From Pelistega ratti (GTDB lineage: Bacteria; Pseudomonadota; Gammaproteobacteria; Burkholderiales; Burkholderiaceae_B), in contig NZ_CP047165.1 of assembly GCF_009833965.1 (NCBI RefSeq), positions 2,108,001 to 2,172,000 of the forward strand: 64,000 nucleotides of DNA. Reading direction: 5' to 3'. Both the position numbers and the translations under genes were made by a program. Positions 49,326-59,702 of the stretch are shown here, piece after piece; positions within the stretch are counted from its first letter, which is position 1; each line of letters begins with the position of its first letter. The notes beneath the pieces were generated by a model, which was not told where the DNA came from, made no database searches, and was given only the letters and a program-made list of their open reading frames with translations.

Positions 49326-51296
49326 ATGCGAAATACTTATTGGGCTTATTCTTTGCTGGTTGTTGCTATTTCAAGTGCTTATGCTGACGATAGCACAAAA
49401 ACAACAGTATTAGATCCGATTGTTATCATGGGAGCAAGTCAAGATAGTGCAAATACTGTCAGATTTAATCCTAAAAAAACATTACAACCCTTACCGGCAG
49501 GAGATGGTGCAGACTTATTAAGATCTGTACCAAGTATGAATATTATCCGTAAGGGTGGTTCATCAGGTGATCCTTTATTTAGGGGCTTAGGTGGTTCTCG
49601 TTTAGCTATCCGTGCAGATGATCATTTCCTTTATGGTGGTTGTGGTGGTCGTATGGATCCGCCAACAGCGTATATTTTCCCGAATAGTTTTGATGAAGTG
49701 GTTGTCACTAAGGGTCCTCAATCTGTTACACAAGGGTCTGGGCTAGTAACAGGGTCTGTCAGCTTTGTGCGTAAAACCCCTGATTTTAGTGAAAAGAATT
49801 ATTATTTAGAGGCAACGGGTACACTAGGTAGTCGAGATCGCCGAGATGCTTCTGTAGAGGGGGCGATAGGTAATAAATATGCGTATCTACGTTTAAATGC
49901 CTCACATAATGAGTCGGATGATTATCGTGATGGGGATGGTAATAGAGTGCATTCTAATTTTAAGCGCGATAATCAAATGATTCAGCTAGGGTTGACTCCA
50001 ACAGAAAATACAGAGCTTGTTGCAACATATGAACGTAGTCGAGGGGAAGCCGCTTATGCTGACCGTATGATGGATGGTAGTCAGTTTGATCGTGATGCGT
50101 GGAATGTTCGCTTTACGCAGCGTAATATTACCCCTTGGTTTAGTGCTTTAGAATTAAACTATGGTCAAAGTGAGATTGATCATGTGATGGATACTTATAG
50201 TTTGCGTACACCACCAAGAATGCCAAATGGTATGAGAATGATTAGAGCAAGCAATCCCAAACGTAAAACCAATAGTGGTCAGCTTAAAATGACCTTTGAT
50301 TGGGATAATGTGAATCTACAAACAGGCTTTGACTATATGTATGATAAGCATACTATTAGAGTAGGTGATGCCAATTTTAAACGTAAACCCTTTTTATCTC
50401 GTCAGAAATTTAATCAATGGGGTGTTTTTGCAGAGGTTGCATGGCAACGTACAGAAGATCAAAAATGGATTGCTGGTTTACGCTATGATGAAATAGATGC
50501 ACGTTATTACAAATCAGGGAATGCAGACTATAGAGGTGTATTGCCTAAATATGAAAAACAAACCTATCATCTCACCTCTGGATTTATCCGTTGGGAGCAA
50601 ATGGTGGGTGATATTCATTATTATGCTGGTTTAGGTATTGCAGAGCGTTCACCTGACTACTGGGAGCGTAATCGAGCCCAAACAGGTTATTTACGTCCAG
50701 AACAAAACCGTCAATTAGATATCGGTGCGCTTTGGTCAACTGATAAAATCCAAACTAGTGTATCCCTATTTGCTAGTGATATTAAAGATTTTATCATGAT
50801 TGATTGGATGCAAGGCAAGGCTCGTAATATTGATGCTCGCCGCTATGGTGTAGAAGCTGATGTTAAATGGAATTTTGCTCCTAATTGGACAGTGGGTAGT
50901 AATATTGCTTATACCTATGGTCGTAATCGTACTGATGATAGACCATTGGCACAGACACCACCACTTGAGTGGAATAATACCTTAACATGGGATAATGAAA
51001 CATATAGTGTAGGCTTACTCTGGCGTGTTGTTGCTAAGCAAACTCGTTTTGCAAAAGGACAAGGTAATATTATTGGTCAAGACATTGGTGAGAGTGCTGG
51101 ATTTGGGGTGCTATCGCTTAATGCAGGGTGGAAAATCAATCAATACGCTACCTTACAAGCAGGTGTTGATAATATCTTTGATAAAACCTATGCTGAGTTT
51201 ATCAGTAAAGCGGCTAACCCAAGTGCAGGTATGCAAACCTTACGCGTGAATGAGCCTGGTCGTACAGCATGGTTACGCTTACAACTTTCACTGTAA
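49326..51296 (+). CDS. TonB-dependent copper receptor, OprC/NosA family
   Basis: 656-aa outer membrane receptor. Signal peptide about 1-20 (ends SSAYA), TonB box region TVLDPIVI near 27-34, plug domain about 45-150, then a beta-barrel ending in a terminal aromatic/Leu strand (WLRLQLSL). YGGCGGRMDPPTAYIFP is the signature of OprC/NosA copper receptors. The copper site described for OprC, C-x-x-x-M plus H-x-M, is intact: C106/M110 and H286/M288. It imports copper across the outer membrane using TonB. ATG 49326 has a good ribosome binding site; an in-frame start at 49305 is upstream of that site. Divergent from katA, followed by rnpB. Confidence 0.93.
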   Translation: MRNTYWAYSLLVVAISSAYADDSTKTTVLDPIVIMGASQDSANTVRFNPKKTLQPLPAGDGADLLRSVPSMNIIRKGGSSGDPLFRGLGGSRLAIRADDHFLYGGCGGRMDPPTAYIFPNSFDEVVVTKGPQSVTQGSGLVTGSVSFVRKTPDFSEKNYYLEATGTLGSRDRRDASVEGAIGNKYAYLRLNASHNESDDYRDGDGNRVHSNFKRDNQMIQLGLTPTENTELVATYERSRGEAAYADRMMDGSQFDRDAWNVRFTQRNITPWFSALELNYGQSEIDHVMDTYSLRTPPRMPNGMRMIRASNPKRKTNSGQLKMTFDWDNVNLQTGFDYMYDKHTIRVGDANFKRKPFLSRQKFNQWGVFAEVAWQRTEDQKWIAGLRYDEIDARYYKSGNADYRGVLPKYEKQTYHLTSGFIRWEQMVGDIHYYAGLGIAERSPDYWERNRAQTGYLRPEQNRQLDIGALWSTDKIQTSVSLFASDIKDFIMIDWMQGKARNIDARRYGVEADVKWNFAPNWTVGSNIAYTYGRNRTDDRPLAQTPPLEWNNTLTWDNETYSVGLLWRVVAKQTRFAKGQGNIIGQDIGESAGFGVLSLNAGWKINQYATLQAGVDNIFDKTYAEFISKAANPSAGMQTLRVNEPGRTAWLRLQLSL

Positions 51297-51307
51297 AATG
51301 ATACAAT
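51279..51307 (+). promoter_or_regulatory. rnpB promoter
   Basis: TTACAA (51279-51284), 17-bp spacer, TACAAT (51302-51307). It starts inside the last codons of the copper receptor and points to a start at 51314, exactly at the RNA's P1 helix. Confidence 0.7.
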
Positions 51308-51313
51308 ACGCAT

Positions 51314-51680
51314 GCAAAGCAAGCTGGGCAATCGCGAGTAATCGAGGAAAGTCCGGACTCCATAGAGCAAGGTAGCGGCTAACAGCCGTCCATTCAGCAA
51401 TGAATGAGGAATAGGGCCACAGAGACGAGTTTACTATGTGGGCTTAATGATTTCGGTCTTTAGGCTCTGGTACGGTTAGTCCCGTATGGCGTTATATTTA
51501 TAACAGCATAGTAAGGTGAAACGCGGTAACCTCTATCTGGAGCAACATCAAATAGGCATATGGGCTGCTCGTCCTATGTATGCGGGTAGATGGCTTGAAC
51601 TTTATAGTAATATAAAGTCTAGAGGAATGATTGCCGACCTTTTAGGTTTACATAATCCGGCTTATAGGCTTGCTTTGTCT
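51314..51680 (+). ncRNA. rnpB: RNase P RNA (class A)
   Basis: Catalytic RNA that matures tRNA 5' ends. The universally conserved GAGGAAAGTCCGGACTCC is at about 51344-51361, ACAGAGACGAG-like and GGTGAAACGCGGTAACC segments follow, and the 3' AGAGGAATGATTGCC stretch is present. P1 is formed by CAAAGCAAGC (51315-51324) with GCTTGCTTTG (51668-51677), which sets the ends. Its own promoter and terminator flank it. Confidence 0.95.
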
Positions 51681-51689
51681 TATTTTAAT

Positions 51690-51726
51690 ATCCCTACTGT
51701 ACTTATGGTATGGTGGGGATTTTTTA
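51690..51726 (+). terminator. rnpB terminator
   Basis: ATCCCTACTGTAC (51690-51702) pairs with GTATGGTGGGGAT (51708-51720) with three G-U pairs, followed by TTTTTT. Confidence 0.85.
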
Positions 51727-51740
51727 TGGAGATTAAATAG

Positions 51741-52099
51741 AGAGAGTACCTAATGGGGATTATGTATATAGTGTTAAGATAAAAATTAATAGATTAAAAA
51801 TTACTCCAAATAGATAGCAGTTCCCCTTAATAAATAGCTCAGTTTATATCTTAAGTTATTAGAGAGCCAGTTTTTTTATAACCTTAGGGAATAACCGCTC
51901 TCATTAACTATTTTCATCATTAAAATCGCCTTGTCTTTTTATAAAAATGTAAAAGTTTTTACGCTTAAAAAAGTAATATTTAGTGTAATACTTTTAGTAT
52001 ATTTTATAACCCATTGATTTTAATCATTATTAATAAATGCTCTGCATTTTCTGATTGTAAGCTAAGCCTTTATTTTTATTGAAGAAAACAAAAATTAAC
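51741..52099. other. Gap between rnpB and mraZ
   Basis: About 360 bp with no credible ORF. One extended inverted repeat, AGTTA/TAACT plus GAGAGC/GCTCTC (51854-51909), encloses a 29-nt loop; otherwise AT-rich. Confidence 0.4.
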
Positions 52100-52128
52100 T
52101 TGAAAAATAATTCTAAATGGCTTAAAGT
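52100..52128 (+). promoter_or_regulatory. mraZ (dcw cluster) promoter
   Basis: TTGAAA (52100-52105), 17-bp spacer, TAAAGT (52123-52128). The predicted start near 52135 lies inside the MraZ repeats, as expected for autorepression. Confidence 0.55.
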
Positions 52129-52162
52129 GGAGATTAGTAGGAAATTGTGTGAAAAAGTGGGA
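52128..52162 (+). promoter_or_regulatory. MraZ operator, four 10-bp-spaced repeats
   Basis: Direct repeats TGGAG (52128), TAGGA (52138), TGTGA (52148) and TGGGA (52158), each followed by 5 nt, so an exact 10-bp period. MraZ binds TGGGN repeats with 5-nt spacers in other bacteria; two of the four here are degenerate. They lie between the -10 and the GTG start. Confidence 0.7.
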
Positions 52163-52167
52163 CAAAA

Positions 52168-52599
52168 GTGATTTTTCAAGGAAACAGTGCTCTCTCATTA
52201 GATGCTAAAGGACGGATGACTATTCCGGCCCGGTATCGTGATGCGCTGTTGACAGACTCCCATGGCAAGATAACCATTACCCGAAACCTTGATGGTGGCT
52301 TGTTAATCTACCCCCGATTTGAATGGGAAGCCAAACGAAAAATCATTATGGATCTGCCTTCTTCTCAGCGTGGTTTGCAACGCCTTTTATTAGGTAATGC
52401 ACAAGATGTTGAGTTAGATGGTTCAGGTCGTGTCTTAATCGCTCCGGAACTGCGTGACGTTGCGGGGATTGTGAAAGACGTTGTCCTTGTTGGTATGGGT
52501 CAGCGATTTGAATTGTGGGCAGCAGATAAATTTGCTGCTCAACAAGAAGAAGATTTGGCAAGTATCGATTTATCTAAATTGGATGATTTCTCATTGTGA
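52168..52599 (+). CDS. mraZ: Transcriptional regulator MraZ
   Basis: 143-aa AbrB-like DNA-binding protein that represses the division and cell wall cluster. The two SpoVT/AbrB-like halves each have their signature: [16 protein letters not shown] (about 9-24) and [16 protein letters not shown] (about 75-90). GTG start at 52168 gives the usual FQGNSAL N-terminus. Overlaps rsmH by one base (TGATG). Confidence 0.96.
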   Translation: MIFQGNSALSLDAKGRMTIPARYRDALLTDSHGKITITRNLDGGLLIYPRFEWEAKRKIIMDLPSSQRGLQRLLLGNAQDVELDGSGRVLIAPELRDVAGIVKDVVLVGMGQRFELWAADKFAAQQEEDLASIDLSKLDDFSL

Positions 52600-53591
52600 T
52601 GGATACTGCATTTACTCACACAACGGTCTTACTGTATGCCACCGTAAACGCATTAGTGAATCCAGATTTTTATAGTAAGGATTCAGCTATTCATTTGTCT
52701 TTATCAGGTATGAGGGCAAAGGGAATTTATGTGGATGGTACTTTTGGCAGAGGAGGGCATAGTCGTTATCTTCTAAGCCAATTAGCACCTGATGCTCAGT
52801 TATTTGTATTTGACAAAGATCCTTTAGCAATAGAGGAGGCTAAACGATTACAGGCAACTGATAATAGGGTGCAAATTATTCATGGTGGGTTTTCCACAAT
52901 GAAAGAAGCATTGCATGCTCGTGGTATTGATCAGGTGCAAGGGATTCTGTTGGATTTAGGTATTTCATCTCCACAGATTGATGATGCTCGTCGAGGCTTT
53001 TCTTTTATGAAAGAAGGGCCTTTAGATATGAGAATGGATACTACACAAGGCATGACAGCACAAGAATGGCTGGAAACAGCTGATGTAGAACAAATTAAAG
53101 AGGTTATTAAAAACTATGGCGAAGAACGGTTTGCTTTCCAGATTGCAAAGGCGATTGAAAGTCGCCGCCAATCCAACCCATTACGGACAACGCTCGAACT
53201 TGCCGAGCTCGTTGCTGCCACCGTCAGGACGCGTGAAAAAGGGCAGCATCCAGCGACGCGGACATTTCAAGCTATACGGATTTACCTCAATGACGAGCTT
53301 GAAGAGCTTTCACGCACCCTCGCGTCAATATTGAGTTTATTAGTGCCTGAGGGACGTATGGCGGTTATTAGTTTTCACTCATTAGAAGATAGAAGAGTGA
53401 AACAGTTTATCGCACAGGCGGCAAATCCTGCTGCTGCTTTTGCACGTATGCCTTTAAGAGAAAGTGAGTTGCCTCAACCGACTCTCAAGAATCTGGGTAA
53501 GGTAAGTGCTAGTAAGGAAGAGGTAGCGGCGAATCCACGGTCGCGCTCAGCCATATTGCGTGTTGCTCAACGTACAGAGGTTTCGCTATGA
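52599..53591 (+). CDS. rsmH: 16S rRNA (cytosine1402-N4)-methyltransferase
   Basis: 330-aa RsmH (MraW), which N4-methylates C1402 in the ribosomal P site. [13 protein letters not shown] near residues 47-59 binds [25 protein letters not shown] near 110; [14 protein letters not shown] near 222; and [14 protein letters not shown] near 252, all family marks. The ATG at 52599 is chosen over the GTG at 52596. A GC-richer stretch around 53160-53320 stands out from its surroundings but encodes normal RsmH. Confidence 0.96.
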   Translation: MDTAFTHTTVLLYATVNALVNPDFYSKDSAIHLSLSGMRAKGIYVDGTFGRGGHSRYLLSQLAPDAQLFVFDKDPLAIEEAKRLQATDNRVQIIHGGFSTMKEALHARGIDQVQGILLDLGISSPQIDDARRGFSFMKEGPLDMRMDTTQGMTAQEWLETADVEQIKEVIKNYGEERFAFQIAKAIESRRQSNPLRTTLELAELVAATVRTREKGQHPATRTFQAIRIYLNDELEELSRTLASILSLLVPEGRMAVISFHSLEDRRVKQFIAQAANPAAAFARMPLRESELPQPTLKNLGKVSASKEEVAANPRSRSAILRVAQRTEVSL

Positions 53592-53893
53592 AAGGGATAG
53601 TAGCAATTTTTGTATTGTTAAGCTTTTTTGTGTATAGTGCCATGGAGTTGATTACGGTGCGTTATCAACAACGGTTACTGTATAACGATTTAGTGCGAAC
53701 ACAAAATGTAGAGCAAAAACTAAATCAAGTCTGGAGTTATTTACAGTTAGAGCGTGCTAATTTAACCAGTACCGCTTATATTAATACCGTAATGGCACAA
53801 AAATTAAATTTAAAGCCTGCCGATATAAATCAAATTATTTATATCAAATCATCAGAATGGCAACAGTCTACATCAGAAGCGACTAAGCAGTAA
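53588..53893 (+). CDS. ftsL: Cell division protein FtsL
   Basis: 101-aa bitopic membrane protein: a TM helix at about 3-22, then a periplasmic coiled-coil (about 25-65) and short tail. With FtsB and FtsQ it activates FtsWI at the septum. Sequence conservation is low in this family; the call rests on size, topology and its place between rsmH and ftsI. ATGA overlap with rsmH. Confidence 0.88.
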   Translation: MKGIVAIFVLLSFFVYSAMELITVRYQQRLLYNDLVRTQNVEQKLNQVWSYLQLERANLTSTAYINTVMAQKLNLKPADINQIIYIKSSEWQQSTSEATKQ

Positions 53894-53910
53894 TCAGCAA
53901 GGTGAATAAG

Positions 53911-55719
53911 ATGAAAAACTGGTTTGGTTTATCTCGTCAGAGAGTAAAAAAAAGTCATAATATTGTCCGCTCCTATGAAACAGCAGGAGAAAAGGCCTCT
54001 TTTAAAGCAAGAGGCACTTTGCTTTATACTTTGTTGATTTGTGGTTTTGTGGCTGTGGGCGTTCAGGCATTTTACCATCAAGCGGTTAATAGTGATTTTT
54101 TACGAAAAAAAGGGGATGTGCGCTATGAAGCACGTATTCCTTTACATGCAGAGCGTGGGCGTATTGTTGACCGTAATGGAGAGTTTCTCGCAACAAGTAT
54201 TCCTGCTAGTAGTATTTGGGTTGTTCCTGAGCAACTGTTAAATGCACCTGCCGAGAGTAGGGCGGCTTTAGCAAAGGTACTGGGTGATTCACCGAAACAG
54301 CTAGAAGAAAAATTAAATGCCAATAAAAGTAAACCTTTTCTCTTTTTAAAACGGCAAATTACATTAGAAACCTCTGATCAAGTACGTGCTCTCAAAATTA
54401 AAGGGGTAAATATTGATGCAGAGAGTAAGCGCCTTTATCCGCAAGGCTCATTAATGAGTCATATTGTTGGGTTCACAAATATTGAGAATAATGGTATTGA
54501 GGGTTTAGAGAAACAATACAATAAAGTGCTAGAAGGCTCCGATGGTTCTCGAGTGGTTATTCGTAATCGCTTGGGAGATATTATTGAAGACGTTGCTTCT
54601 AGTGCAAGTATTCCTGCACAACATGGTGATAATATTCAATTAACTATTGATAGTCGTATCCAATTTATCGCCGCTCAAGCACTGGAGAAAGCCATTAAAA
54701 AACATGATGCTGAATCAGGTGGTGTTGTAGTAGTTGATTCGGTAAGTGGTGAAATTCTTGCTATGGTGAGTATGCCGACATATGATCCGAATAATAATAA
54801 AGATCGACGTGGTGCGGCTTTGCGTAACCGTGTGATTACAGATACTTTTGAACCGGGATCGATTATTAAACCTTTAGTTGCTGCTTTAGCATTAGATGCA
54901 GGTGCTATTACACGTGATACTAAATTTGCAACAGGTAATGGTTCTTGGCAGTATCAAGGTGCAAGAATTACAGACGTTAGTAATCATAATGGTACTTTAA
55001 ATGTTGCTGGTATTTTACGCCGTTCAAGTAATATCGGTATGGCAATGATTTCAGAGCGTTTGCGTGCACAGCAGATGTGGACGGTATTTAATGCATTAGG
55101 GTTTGGTCAAGCCCCTACAATGGGTTTCCCTGGTGCGGCAGCAGGTCGTGTACGCCCATGGAAAAACTGGCGTCTTATTGAAAAAGCCACCATGTCATAT
55201 GGATATGGTTTATCGGTATCTCTTATTCAAATTGCACAGGCTTATACCGCATTAGCCCGTGATGGTGATATGATTTCCCTTTCTTTAGTGCGTAACCAAA
55301 ATCGCCCTAGCAGTATTCAGGTTTTCTCACCCAATGTTGCACGTGATATTCGGGTAATGCTTGAAGGAGCGGCTGGTGCTGAAGGGTCTAAGGTTCAAGC
55401 ACAAGTCAGTGGGTATCGTATAGGTGGTAAATCAGGTACAGCACGTCAAATCGTTAATGGACAGTATTCTAAATCAGCCTATCGTGGCTCTTTTGTGGCG
55501 GTAGCGCCTATCTCAAACCCTCGTATCGTTGTTGCTGTTACGTTAGATAAACCGAAAAAGGGTGGGTATTATGGGACTATTGTATCAGGGCCTGTAGTAG
55601 CAGAAGTGATTGAACAAACCTTAAAATATTTAGGTGTTCCGCCAGATGCACCTATTGCCCCTCCAAAAAATAAAATGGAAGCACATAATCAAAAGAGTAA
55701 TAAAAGAACACAAGGATAA
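53911..55719 (+). CDS. ftsI: Septal peptidoglycan transpeptidase FtsI (PBP3)
   Basis: 602-aa penicillin-binding protein with one TM helix (about 36-57), a non-catalytic dimerisation domain, and the transpeptidase domain with S317-x-x-K320 (EPGSIIKP), S372-S-N374 and K-S-G (GGKSGTARQ) near 497. It crosslinks septal peptidoglycan with FtsW. ATG 53911 is preferred to in-frame GTG 53902 because AAGG lies 8 nt upstream. Confidence 0.96.
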   Translation: MKNWFGLSRQRVKKSHNIVRSYETAGEKASFKARGTLLYTLLICGFVAVGVQAFYHQAVNSDFLRKKGDVRYEARIPLHAERGRIVDRNGEFLATSIPASSIWVVPEQLLNAPAESRAALAKVLGDSPKQLEEKLNANKSKPFLFLKRQITLETSDQVRALKIKGVNIDAESKRLYPQGSLMSHIVGFTNIENNGIEGLEKQYNKVLEGSDGSRVVIRNRLGDIIEDVASSASIPAQHGDNIQLTIDSRIQFIAAQALEKAIKKHDAESGGVVVVDSVSGEILAMVSMPTYDPNNNKDRRGAALRNRVITDTFEPGSIIKPLVAALALDAGAITRDTKFATGNGSWQYQGARITDVSNHNGTLNVAGILRRSSNIGMAMISERLRAQQMWTVFNALGFGQAPTMGFPGAAAGRVRPWKNWRLIEKATMSYGYGLSVSLIQIAQAYTALARDGDMISLSLVRNQNRPSSIQVFSPNVARDIRVMLEGAAGAEGSKVQAQVSGYRIGGKSGTARQIVNGQYSKSAYRGSFVAVAPISNPRIVVAVTLDKPKKGGYYGTIVSGPVVAEVIEQTLKYLGVPPDAPIAPPKNKMEAHNQKSNKRTQG

Positions 55720-55724
55720 TTTAA

Positions 55725-58484
55725 ATGATGATTGATTGGCTAAAACAATATATATCCGAAAAAGCAGATCTTCGCCTTGATAGCAGAGACATCCAAAAAG
55801 GGGATGTCTTTGTTGCATGTAAAGGGACTCACACGGATGGTACGCAATATATCCATCAAGCGGTTAATAAAGGAGCAGCAGCAGTTCTGATTGAAAAGGG
55901 TTTAGCATATCCCTCTATTGAGATCCCTGTTTTAGAAGTTGATCAGCTACGCACGCAATTAGGTGCTTTAGCAGATGAGTGGTATGGTTTTCCCTCTGCT
56001 TCGATGACGGTTATTGCGGTAACAGGTACAAATGGAAAGACCTCATGTACAAATTGGATTGCTCAAGCACTTAATCAACAAGGAGTAGCGTGTGCTACTA
56101 TCGGTACGCTAGGGACTATTTTGCCGAGTGGGGAAAGTTTAGGTGGATCACTCACTACGCCAGATGTGTTGAGTATGCATCGTTTATTAGCGGTATTAAA
56201 GGCAAAAGATATTCATACTGTAGCGATTGAGGCATCATCTATTGGGTTAGAGCAAGGTCGTTTAGATAATATACAGATTAAAGTGGCAGGGTTTACTAAC
56301 CTTACCTTAGATCATTTAGATTATCATCAATCAATGCAAGAATATGAGCGTTGCAAATCATTGCTATTCACCAGAAAAGATGTAGAGTACGCTGTGATTA
56401 ATATTGATGATTCGGCAGGTGAGTGCTTTTTTACACAAAGTACAGCAAAGGCGACAATGGCTTACTCGCTTAAAGATCATCCTAAAGCAAGTATTTATGC
56501 TAAAAACCAACAATTTACAGAAGCAGGTTTAATTTTTACCTTGTCTTTACCAGAAGGAGAGACACAGATATTAGCCCATTTAGTGGGTGAACATAATATC
56601 GCAAATCTTTTACTAGTGGCTGGTGTATTGAATGCTTTAGGGTGGGATATTAGTAAAATAGCCAAAAGTTTAGCGCTATTAAAGGCTGTTCCTGGTCGTT
56701 TAGAAATTGTTAAACCGCCTATAACGGCAAATATACCTTTAGTCGTAGTAGATTATTCACACACCCCTGACTCATTAGAACAAGCGTTAAAAGCCTTACG
56801 ACCTTCTGCACAGACCCAACAAGGAGAGTTAGTGTGTGTGTTTGGTTGTGGGGGTGATAGAGACCCAACTAAACGTCCTGTGATGGGTAAAATTGCTTCA
56901 GAACAAGCGGATAAAGTATATGTTACCAGTGATAATCCTCGTACTGAAGAACCACAACAGATTTTAAATGATATTCTCCAAGGAATGCCAGAGGGTAGTT
57001 TTGCAAATACTGACCGTGCTTATACTATCCTGCATGCTATTTTTCATGCGAAAACAAATGATGTCGTGTTAATAGCAGGTAAAGGACATGAAACCTATCA
57101 AGAAATTCATCATCAGAAATATCCTTTTGATGATCGTCAGTGGGCATTATTGGGTTTACTCTTAAAAGCAGGCTACAAAATTAATACTGATTCTCGCACC
57201 ATTCAAGAGGGTGATATTTTTGTTGCGCTCAAAGGAGAGTCATTTGATGGGCATGCTTTTTTAACCGATGTTGCCCAGAAAGGAGCTGTGGCAGCTATTG
57301 TTTCTAGTCCCGATACAACCTTAGCTTTGCCACAAATTGTCGTAAAAGATACCGTAGAAGCCTTGTCTGTGGTGGCAAAGGCATGGCGAGCTCAGTTTTC
57401 ATTACCTGTCATCGCCGTGAGTGGTAGTAATGGAAAGACAACATGTAAAGAAATGATTGCTTCTATTCTACAAGCATACGTTGGTAAAGAGAATGTTTTA
57501 GCAACAGCAGGTAATCTCAATAATCATATCGGTGTTCCTTTAAGTCTTTTGAAATTAACCGCACAACACCAAGCGGCTGTTTTTGAATTGGGAATGAATC
57601 ATCCTGGCGAAATGGCGGTTTTATCGCAAATAACGCAGGCTGATGTTGCGCTTGTCAATAATGCTCAGCGAGAACATCAAGAATTTATGAAAACAGTAGA
57701 AGCGGTTGCTTATGAAAATGGTGAAGTTCTAAAAGCTTTGCCAGAAAATGGTATTGCCGTTTATCCTGCTGATGAAGAATATACCCCCGTTTGGCATCGT
57801 TTATCGGGAACACATCAACGTATTTTGTTTGGAGAAAAAGGGAATGTCTTTGCTTCTCAGATACAGTTAGATGCATTAGGTTCTTCCTTTATTCTACAGT
57901 ATGAGCCTTTGCCCGGTTTATCCAAAGTAGCGAGTACACAAATACCTGTACGATTATCTATCGCAGGGTATCATAATATCCGTAATGCTTTAGCCGCAGC
58001 GGCATGTGCTTTGGCAATCAAAGTACCATTGGCAACTATTGCAGAAGGATTAGCACAATTTAAAGCCGTTAAAGGACGTATGCAACTATACAACCGAGAA
58101 GACGGGGGGGTGATTATTGATGATACCTATAATGCAAATCCTGATTCAGTAAAAGCCGCTATTGATGTTGCTTGTCAGCTTCCTCAACCTGCGGTACTTG
58201 TATTGGGGGATATGGGAGAAGTGGGTGATGATGGTCCAGCTATGCATGCTGAAATAGGTGCTTATGCAAAGGAAAAAAATCTTTTTGCCGTATTTGCCGT
58301 AGGGACATTAACACAGGAAACCGTTAAAGTGTTTGGAGAGGGTGCACAGCACTTTAATGCTATAGATATATTGGTAAATGCATTACAGGAGCTACCTGTC
58401 AAAACAATTATTGTAAAAGGTTCACGTTTTATGAAAATGGAACGTGTGGTTCAAGCATTATTGGATAGTGCTAATAAGGAATAA
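55725..58484 (+). CDS. MurE-MurF fusion ligase
   Basis: 919-aa bifunctional cytoplasmic ligase. The MurE half (about 1-475) has P-loop GTNGKT (101-106), the carbamylated-Lys region, and DNPR at 402-405, the motif that selects meso-diaminopimelate. The MurF half (about 483-919) has GSNGKTT (567-573), [12 protein letters not shown] and [14 protein letters not shown]. The linker is only a few residues. It adds meso-DAP, then D-Ala-D-Ala, to the UDP-MurNAc peptide. The same natural fusion is known in Bordetella and relatives. Both halves look intact. Confidence 0.95.
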   Translation: MMIDWLKQYISEKADLRLDSRDIQKGDVFVACKGTHTDGTQYIHQAVNKGAAAVLIEKGLAYPSIEIPVLEVDQLRTQLGALADEWYGFPSASMTVIAVTGTNGKTSCTNWIAQALNQQGVACATIGTLGTILPSGESLGGSLTTPDVLSMHRLLAVLKAKDIHTVAIEASSIGLEQGRLDNIQIKVAGFTNLTLDHLDYHQSMQEYERCKSLLFTRKDVEYAVINIDDSAGECFFTQSTAKATMAYSLKDHPKASIYAKNQQFTEAGLIFTLSLPEGETQILAHLVGEHNIANLLLVAGVLNALGWDISKIAKSLALLKAVPGRLEIVKPPITANIPLVVVDYSHTPDSLEQALKALRPSAQTQQGELVCVFGCGGDRDPTKRPVMGKIASEQADKVYVTSDNPRTEEPQQILNDILQGMPEGSFANTDRAYTILHAIFHAKTNDVVLIAGKGHETYQEIHHQKYPFDDRQWALLGLLLKAGYKINTDSRTIQEGDIFVALKGESFDGHAFLTDVAQKGAVAAIVSSPDTTLALPQIVVKDTVEALSVVAKAWRAQFSLPVIAVSGSNGKTTCKEMIASILQAYVGKENVLATAGNLNNHIGVPLSLLKLTAQHQAAVFELGMNHPGEMAVLSQITQADVALVNNAQREHQEFMKTVEAVAYENGEVLKALPENGIAVYPADEEYTPVWHRLSGTHQRILFGEKGNVFASQIQLDALGSSFILQYEPLPGLSKVASTQIPVRLSIAGYHNIRNALAAAACALAIKVPLATIAEGLAQFKAVKGRMQLYNREDGGVIIDDTYNANPDSVKAAIDVACQLPQPAVLVLGDMGEVGDDGPAMHAEIGAYAKEKNLFAVFAVGTLTQETVKVFGEGAQHFNAIDILVNALQELPVKTIIVKGSRFMKMERVVQALLDSANKE

Positions 58485-58486
58485 AA

Positions 58487-59656
58487 ATGTTGTATGAGCT
58501 ATTTAAAGCACTATCTGATACATATAGTGTTTTCTCTGTTTTTGAATATATTACTTTACGCGCTATGTTGGCGTGTGGTACAGCTTTATTAATTGGTCTT
58601 ATAGCAGGACCGCGAGTTATTCGTAAACTAACGGAGCTTAAAATAGGGCAAGCTGTCCGTGCGTATGGCCCTAAAGATCATTTAGCCAAAAATGGTACAC
58701 CAACAATGGGAGGAGTATTAATCCTCATCAGTATCGCTATTAGTACATTGCTTTGGGCTGATTTAAGTAATCGTTTTGTATGGGTTGTTCTATTGGTAAC
58801 CTTAGGATTTGGTGCGATTGGTTGGGTAGATGATTATCGTAAAGTGGTCTATCGTAATCCAGAAGGGATGTCTTCTCGGGAGAAATTTTTCTGGCAAACT
58901 TTGGTGGGGGTAATTGCAGCCGTTTATTTAAGTTTTGCCGTATCTGTTCCTGCAAATGCGGAGTTATGGCCCCTATTTAAAGATTGGTTGCTTAGTGGTT
59001 TTACTATGCCATTACCATCTCGTGCAGATTTAATTGTCCCGTTCTTTAAAAATGTCAGCTATCCTTTGGGGGTATTGGGTTTTGCTACCTTAACATGGAT
59101 TGTGATTGTAGGGGCTAGCAATGCGGTTAATCTTACTGATGGTTTAGATGGTTTAGCCATTATGCCAACCGTTATGATTGGGGCTGCATTGGGTATTTTT
59201 GCTTATGTGGTAGGACGGGTAGATTACTCTAGCTATCTTTTATTCCCTTATATTCCCGGTGCATCAGAAATGATGGTGCTATGTGCGGCATTAGGTGGGG
59301 CTGGTTTAGCCTTCTTATGGTTTAATACCTATCCTGCTCAGGTATTTATGGGGGATGTGGGGGCATTGGCATTAGGTGGCATGTTAGGGACAATTGCTGT
59401 TATTACCCGTCAAGAAATTGTATTCTTTATTATGAGTGGTGTATTTGTGGTTGAAACACTATCCGTTATGCTACAAGTTACTTGGTTTAAATACACTAAA
59501 AAACGTTACGGAGAAGGACGGCGTATTCTAAAAATGGCACCTTTACACCATCATTTTGAAGTGGGTGGTTGGAAAGAAACGCAAGTGGTGGTGCGTTTTT
59601 GGATTATCACGATTATGTTAGTATTGATTGGTTTATCCACATTAAAATTGCGTTAA
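58487..59656 (+). CDS. mraY: Phospho-MurNAc-pentapeptide transferase
   Basis: 389-aa inner membrane enzyme, about ten TM helices, which makes lipid I from UDP-MurNAc-pentapeptide and undecaprenyl phosphate. KNGTPTMGG, the catalytic-region [18 protein letters not shown], and PLHHHFE motifs are all present. 2 bp after murEF. Confidence 0.97.
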   Translation: MLYELFKALSDTYSVFSVFEYITLRAMLACGTALLIGLIAGPRVIRKLTELKIGQAVRAYGPKDHLAKNGTPTMGGVLILISIAISTLLWADLSNRFVWVVLLVTLGFGAIGWVDDYRKVVYRNPEGMSSREKFFWQTLVGVIAAVYLSFAVSVPANAELWPLFKDWLLSGFTMPLPSRADLIVPFFKNVSYPLGVLGFATLTWIVIVGASNAVNLTDGLDGLAIMPTVMIGAALGIFAYVVGRVDYSSYLLFPYIPGASEMMVLCAALGGAGLAFLWFNTYPAQVFMGDVGALALGGMLGTIAVITRQEIVFFIMSGVFVVETLSVMLQVTWFKYTKKRYGEGRRILKMAPLHHHFEVGGWKETQVVVRFWIITIMLVLIGLSTLKLR

Positions 59657-59702
59657 TAAATATAATCTCTATCGTGATAGTAGGTGAAAGGATATTTTAA
59701 CT

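Noticed and set aside
51516..51740. 74-codon open frame
   Set aside because: It lies inside the RNase P RNA and has no protein-like features.
53160..53320. GC-richer patch inside rsmH as a possible recombination tract
   Set aside because: It stands out by eye, but the encoded protein is normal conserved RsmH and I cannot compute the significance.
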